A DNA stretch of 44,013 nucleotides, taken from NCBI GenBank assembly GCA_019639235.1, contig JAHBSG010000030.1, forward strand, positions 1 through 44,013, read 5' to 3'. Below, piece by piece: positions 42,142 through 44,013 of this stretch. Below the pieces are notes generated by a model. The model saw only the letters and a list, made by a program, of their open reading frames with translations, was not told where the DNA came from and ran no database searches. The number at the start of each line of letters is the position of its first letter. The stretch's first letter is position 1. The stretch comes from Acidobacteriota bacterium. GTDB lineage: Bacteria > Acidobacteriota > Blastocatellia > Pyrinomonadales > Pyrinomonadaceae. Both the position numbers and the translations under genes were made by a program.

Positions 42142-42972
42142 ATGGCAGGGTACAAGTATTTCTGGACATGTCCTAATTGCGGTACGAGCCTCGAGCTCAA
42201 GATGCGGGTTACGCAAACACGGCGTAAGTGCCCGCATTGTGGGTTCTTAGTTACGCCTGAGGAAATCGACAATCAGGCTTGGTGGCAGCGGTTAGGTTGT
42301 TTGCTTCTTTTGTTCTTACTTTGTGGCTTACCCGCGTTCCTGATTTTCGTATCGGAATCGCTGGTTGGTACGCAATCGACCATGGGAGTTATTGTGGTCT
42401 TTTTAGGACTGCTGGTTCTAAGTGCAGTTGGATTTTTGATTTTTCGATTTTTTGGTTCGAATATCAAAAAGAATCGAAGCGAAGGTTTTAATGAAGTGCA
42501 CCGTGAAGAAAAGGACAATGCCGAGTCGTTGACATCTGATGAAGTGCAGCGTTTGCGAACTTCGTCAGACTTCGAACTGATCAGAAATTTTGTCAGGAGT
42601 GGGCTATTGTATGAGGACGGCGCCTGGGAAAAATTGTCCCGCCTCATGAATCAAAAAGGATGGAGGCTTTCCGAAGAAGAAATCTATGACCTTGTTGATC
42701 ATGAATCTGACCTTCAATTGTTTGAAGAACAATCGAAGCAACTTATCGAAAGTATAGAGGAAGCGAAACCAACAAGTCGTGAGGAATACATTACCGCCTA
42801 CAACAATTTTATCGAACCGCATCAAGAGCGATATATTGCAGTTCTCGGAGAGATGCTCGGTGTGCCAGAGAACGAATATGATGACTTGTTGCGACAGGTA
42901 CGCCAGTCAGTTTCGAACTCCGATCTTGAGTCATTTGAACGTACACTTAGGAAAAACCCTGAAGTAGACTGA
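42142..42972 (+). CDS. Zinc-ribbon membrane protein of unknown function (276 aa)
   Basis: The N-terminus has a zinc ribbon, CPNCGTSLELKM...CPHCGFLV. Two adjacent membrane helices follow at about 52-70 and 80-106 (LLLLFLLCGLPAFLIFVSES and MGVIVVFLGLLVLSAVGFLI). The soluble C-terminal part (about 110-276) is acidic and helical. The GAGGAGA Shine-Dalgarno sequence lies about 12 bases before ATG. The gene is clearly more AT-rich than its neighbours, consistent with recent acquisition. Function unknown; a signalling or envelope role is only a guess. Confidence 0.72.
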   Translation: MAGYKYFWTCPNCGTSLELKMRVTQTRRKCPHCGFLVTPEEIDNQAWWQRLGCLLLLFLLCGLPAFLIFVSESLVGTQSTMGVIVVFLGLLVLSAVGFLIFRFFGSNIKKNRSEGFNEVHREEKDNAESLTSDEVQRLRTSSDFELIRNFVRSGLLYEDGAWEKLSRLMNQKGWRLSEEEIYDLVDHESDLQLFEEQSKQLIESIEEAKPTSREEYITAYNNFIEPHQERYIAVLGEMLGVPENEYDDLLRQVRQSVSNSDLESFERTLRKNPEVD

Positions 42973-43086
42973 TTACGCACACGCATTTTGTTGGCGAGAA
43001 TTTGGGATAGCTCATTCAGGGAATCGATTCCAGTAACATCTTCGCGCGACTCGCTTTACCGATTATTAGATTAGGTTCTGTTAACT

Positions 43087-44013
43087 TCAATCTCTCAGCA
43101 AAAGCAACCGTACTACAAATCCGAAAGCCATTATTGAAAGTCCTATGACGACAGTTATGGCCGGAAGCGATGCGGCCATCGCGATGCAGAACATCAGGCC
43201 GAGTATTGCGACCCATTTTGGATACAGTTTGTTTTCCTTCGCAAGCCGCAGCGCACAGATGTTGGCGATGCCGTAATAGATGAGGATGGTAAAGGCAGCG
43301 GCGGAGACGACGAACTGGAGCGTGCCGAAGATGGCGAGAAGAATGATGACCGCTCCGGTCAGGATGATTCCGTATGTCGGCACGGCGTGCAAGTCACTGA
43401 CATGTTCCAAGAATGCGGGCATGTCGCGTCGGCGGGCCATCGCAAACATCATCCGCGAGATGCCGACGATCTGGCTGAGCAGCACACCTAGCATCGCGGT
43501 CGCGGCCCCGACACCAACGATCCAGAAGACGCCGGGTAGCTGAAAGCTCTTTGAAGCTTCCTGGAGCGGTGAAGAGCTGTCGGCAAGTGCTGCAGAACCT
43601 ACCGAACCGACCGCAACGAGGGCCACCGCAAGATAGAGCACGATAGAAACCACGATGGTGATGACGACTGCTCGCGGGATGGTCTTCCTCGGTTCGTGCA
43701 CTTCTTCGCCAAGCGTTGCGATCCTCGCGTAGCCCGTATAAGCAAAAAAGAGCAACGCGGCAGATTCGGCGATACCCAAAAAGCCGGTCGGTGCGAACGG
43801 CGTTAGGTTTGCGAGTTCTAATGAGGGAACACCCGCGGCAACAAACACCACGAGCGAGGCGACGGTCACGGCGACGATCGCCGTATTGAGCTTGCCGGCC
43901 TTTTTGATGCCGAATAGACTCGCTGCGGTCAGCAATACCGCGGCGGCAACACCGGCATAAACGGCGGGAACCGCAGCAACGAGCTTTGCAAAATAGGAGC
44001 CGAAGCCAAGTGC
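43087..44013 (-). CDS. APC-superfamily amino acid permease (C-terminal part)
   Basis: The frame is open through the right edge, so the N-terminus lies outside the window. At least eight hydrophobic helices are visible. IAESAALLFFAYTGYARIATLGEEVHEPRK is, in shorter pieces, the conserved ESAALLFFAYTGYARIATL core followed by EEVHEPRKTIP, as in APC transporters. It belongs to the same superfamily as the 10648-11949 permease but is distinct in sequence. The 110-bp gap before 42972 shows no clear terminator. Confidence 0.88.
   Translation of the reverse strand, partial: ALGFGSYFAKLVAAVPAVYAGVAAAVLLTAASLFGIKKAGKLNTAIVAVTVASLVVFVAAGVPSLELANLTPFAPTGFLGIAESAALLFFAYTGYARIATLGEEVHEPRKTIPRAVVITIVVSIVLYLAVALVAVGSVGSAALADSSSPLQEASKSFQLPGVFWIVGVGAATAMLGVLLSQIVGISRMMFAMARRRDMPAFLEHVSDLHAVPTYGIILTGAVIILLAIFGTLQFVVSAAAFTILIYYGIANICALRLAKENKLYPKWVAILGLMFCIAMAASLPAITVVIGLSIMAFGFVVRLLLLRD

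Noticed and set aside
1..44013. tRNA, rRNA, integrase or phage genes
   Set aside because: A read of the gene gaps shows no cloverleaf, rRNA-like or transposase/integrase sequence. The inverted repeats have no enzyme of their own.

Overview
The window is about 44 kb of chromosomal DNA from a Gram-negative-type heterotrophic bacterium, roughly 55-60% GC by eye. The gene types suggest Acidobacteriota, perhaps a Blastocatellia / Pyrinomonadaceae-like lineage. Pointers are an S9D glutamyl endopeptidase-like peptidase, many Sec-exported hydrolases, NTF2-like (DUF4440) lipoproteins, a fatty-acyl-reductase / acyl-activating / ACP / acyltransferase fusion resembling ElbD of ether-lipid synthesis, and very many small palindromic repeats. 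The taxonomic call is inference: no rRNA or tRNA is visible.

Layout. 1-723: the tail of an unknown gene and two small unknown genes with coupled or close starts. 720-917: a diverged copy of the first 62 bp of the next gene, followed by a palindromic element. 918-5402: the large ElbD-like lipid enzyme. 5458-5992: a 39-residue pilin-like microprotein and a lone antitoxin-like protein. 6074-10077: a two-domain M16 peptidase and an extended SDR. 10074-11949: a secreted beta-flower repeat protein and an APC permease. 12060-15490: a serine hydrolase and S9D peptidase operon. 15655-18624: a four-PAS GGDEF-EAL c-di-GMP enzyme. 18877-22110: an M19 dipeptidase and two exported NTF2-like proteins. 22224-27644: SecA and three exported or membrane proteins, two of them sharing an unrecognised C-terminal domain. 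27807-32061: a helicase with only its first RecA-like lobe, an exported protein, a methyltransferase / DNA glycosylase pair and an ICMT-like membrane protein. 32094-36314: DUF488, two exported proteins, a PIN toxin / antitoxin pair and a CHAD protein. 36324-42096: an acyl-CoA synthetase, an SDR, a cysteine-synthase-fold enzyme and aspartate kinase. 42142-44013: a zinc-ribbon membrane protein and a truncated APC permease.

Functional themes are secretion and extracellular or periplasmic peptide breakdown (SecA, M16, S9D, M19, two APC permeases), lipid metabolism (ElbD-like enzyme, acyl-CoA synthetase, SDRs) and aspartate / sulfur amino acid synthesis. No phage, IS, CRISPR or integrase was seen.

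The most unusual signal is the repeat landscape. At least six small inverted-repeat element types lie between genes. One, with the core CTCCTTCGTAAGGAGG, sits inside two adenylate-forming enzymes in frame, is readable in both orientations, and occurs once as a head-to-head pair. Several elements end directly at start codons that lack a Shine-Dalgarno sequence.
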